From JAJFTV01 sp964426355 (GTDB lineage: Bacteria > Chloroflexota > Anaerolineae > Anaerolineales > Anaerolineaceae), in contig CAYRRA010000116.1 in NCBI GenBank assembly GCA_964426355.1, forward strand, positions 1 through 13,986: DNA of 13,986 nucleotides. Reading direction: 5' to 3'. Positions 13,028 to 13,986 of the stretch are shown piece by piece. The notes below the pieces were generated by a model. The model did no database searches. It was given only the letters and a program-made list of their open reading frames with translations, and was not told where the DNA came from. Made by a program: the position numbers and the translations under genes. Within the stretch, counting starts at the first letter, position 1. Every line of letters starts with the position of its first letter.

Positions 13028-13986
13028 TCACTCAACAAGCTGTTGTTCGAAAACATTCAATTTGTTCAATACGCCAATAAACTTGCTCACGACCATTGGG
13101 TCAAACAAGACGTTGGCATTTTTTACCAGGTAAGTCAGCGTTTCTTCGCTCGTCCACGCCGGATGATAAGGGCGTTGTGAAGTGAGCGCATCCCACACAT
13201 CGACCACAGAGAAAATTCGTGCTGCCAACGGGATTTGTTCGCCCGCCAGCCCATACGGGTAACCGGTTCCTGACCAGTGCTCGTGGTGAAAGAGTGGAAT
13301 TTCCATTGCCGGTGCCAGGTAGGCGATATTTTCAAGCAAATGCTGTGCCATAACAGGGTGTTGGCGCATTAAAACCCATTCTTCTTCGGTAAGCTGGTCG
13401 TTTTTTAGCAAAATGCTGTCGGGTATGCCCATTTTGCCAATATCGTGCAGCAATGCTCCCCTGCGGATATGCACCATTTGATCTTCCGGTATGCCCATTT
13501 CCCTGGCAAGCATCATCGTCATAGTCATGACCCGAAAACTGTGCCCGGCGGTTTCCCGCTCGCGCAGTTCCAACGCGCGCGACCAGCCTTCCAGCGTGGC
13601 ATCATACGCTGCTTCTAAATCACGTTTGGATTCGCGCAAGAGCTTAAGTGCCTGGACACGTTCCTCGCGCACTCGCAGGGTGTGAATGCCAAACGAAATA
13701 TCGCTTGCCATTTCGTTCAGTAAACCCAACTTTTCTTCCGAGAAAGATTCCAGCTCGTTAGAAACAATCATCAAACACCCGTAGCGTTCACGCTCATACG
13801 TCAATGGAAATACCACCAAAGAGCGGAAGCCACACTGGTTAATTTCAGCCTTGCAGCCCTGGCAAAACGAATGGTTTACCATCTCCTTGATTACCAGTGG
13901 TTCCTGTATTTTTGCACAATTCAGAATAGGCGTACAGGACAAGGGATAATTCAAGCAGGGCAGTTTTATCTCTTCTGGCATCAGAC
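13028..13986 (-). CDS. GAF/HD-GYP signalling protein, N-terminus beyond window
   Basis: The frame stays open through the right edge, so the true start is outside. Numbered from the first visible Met (13981), residues about 1-105 are the C-terminal part of a GAF-like sensor domain (FRSLVVFPLTYERERYGCLMIVSNELESFSEEKLGLLNEMASDISFGI). A helical linker (about 105-130) follows, and then the HD-GYP domain (about 132-310). Catalytic residues are present: His147, HD at 179-180 in LLHDIGKMGIP, His208, His232/His233 in HHEHWSGTGYPYGL with the GYP motif, and Asp261. HD-GYP proteins usually hydrolyse cyclic di-GMP, so it probably lowers that second messenger in response to a GAF-sensed signal. The visible GAF segment has seven cysteines in about 60 residues, which is unusual. 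It lies 142 bases upstream of the lipoprotein gene on the same strand; co-transcription is possible. Confidence 0.9.
   Translation of the reverse strand, partial: LMPEEIKLPCLNYPLSCTPILNCAKIQEPLVIKEMVNHSFCQGCKAEINQCGFRSLVVFPLTYERERYGCLMIVSNELESFSEEKLGLLNEMASDISFGIHTLRVREERVQALKLLRESKRDLEAAYDATLEGWSRALELRERETAGHSFRVMTMTMMLAREMGIPEDQMVHIRRGALLHDIGKMGIPDSILLKNDQLTEEEWVLMRQHPVMAQHLLENIAYLAPAMEIPLFHHEHWSGTGYPYGLAGEQIPLAARIFSVVDVWDALTSQRPYHPAWTSEETLTYLVKNANVLFDPMVVSKFIGVLNKLNVFEQQLVE

Noticed and set aside
12945..13133. 62-codon rightward frame between the lipoprotein and HD-GYP genes
   Set aside because: More than half overlaps the HD-GYP gene in antisense, and the composition is that of a chance frame.

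Overview
The window looks like ordinary chromosome from a Chloroflexota bacterium, probably an Anaerolineae-type lineage. This is inferred from protein style: a secreted lipoprotein with a Thr/Pro/Tyr-rich stalk, a NarL-type two-component system beside a MacAB-like exporter, and an Fe-S aldo/keto reductase. There is no rRNA or marker gene to confirm it. I see no insertion sequence, phage gene, tRNA or CRISPR array. Three modules are visible, plus a gene-poor stretch.

Region 1 (1-4462, rightward, with a divergent gene leaving at the left edge) is a metal/metalloid-type resistance locus. An ArsR/SmtB repressor overlaps a mini-thioredoxin of 80 residues. These are followed by a YraQ/ArsP_1-type permease with a CxC motif and by a 650-residue exported protein that joins two thioredoxin-like domains to a CcdA-like membrane domain. 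The intergenic DNA holds a consensus leftward promoter whose -10 box and start site lie inside an 11-2-11 inverted repeat, so the repressor probably controls the leftward gene and perhaps itself. The redox proteins could form an electron relay across the membrane: cytosolic mini-thioredoxin, CcdA-like membrane cysteines, extracytoplasmic thioredoxin domains.

Region 2 (about 4445-10083) is a two-component system (leftward kinase and response regulator with an ATGA overlap) divergent from a tripartite exporter operon (adaptor, ATPase, FtsX-type permease; the last two overlap by ATGA). The 200-bp divergent control region is rich in inverted repeats and ATGAC/GTCAT words, which suggests that the regulator controls both operons. 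The two-component operon's terminator hairpin overlaps the 3' end of the convergent thioredoxin/CcdA gene.

Region 3 (10171-13986) has a monocistronic aldo/keto reductase with two C-terminal Fe-S cysteine clusters and a very strong terminator. It is followed by about 500 bp without a protein gene. That gap holds a consensus sigma-70 promoter facing right and, about 100 nt downstream, a perfect 16-bp hairpin: a candidate orphan small RNA with an unpaired CU-rich segment. Beyond it, leftward, are a Thr/Pro-rich lipoprotein with a possible glutamine-amidotransferase-like domain and the C-terminal part of a GAF/HD-GYP protein that runs off the right edge.

The best leads are the orphan RNA, the operator/promoter architecture at the left edge, and the redox relay joined to the permease.
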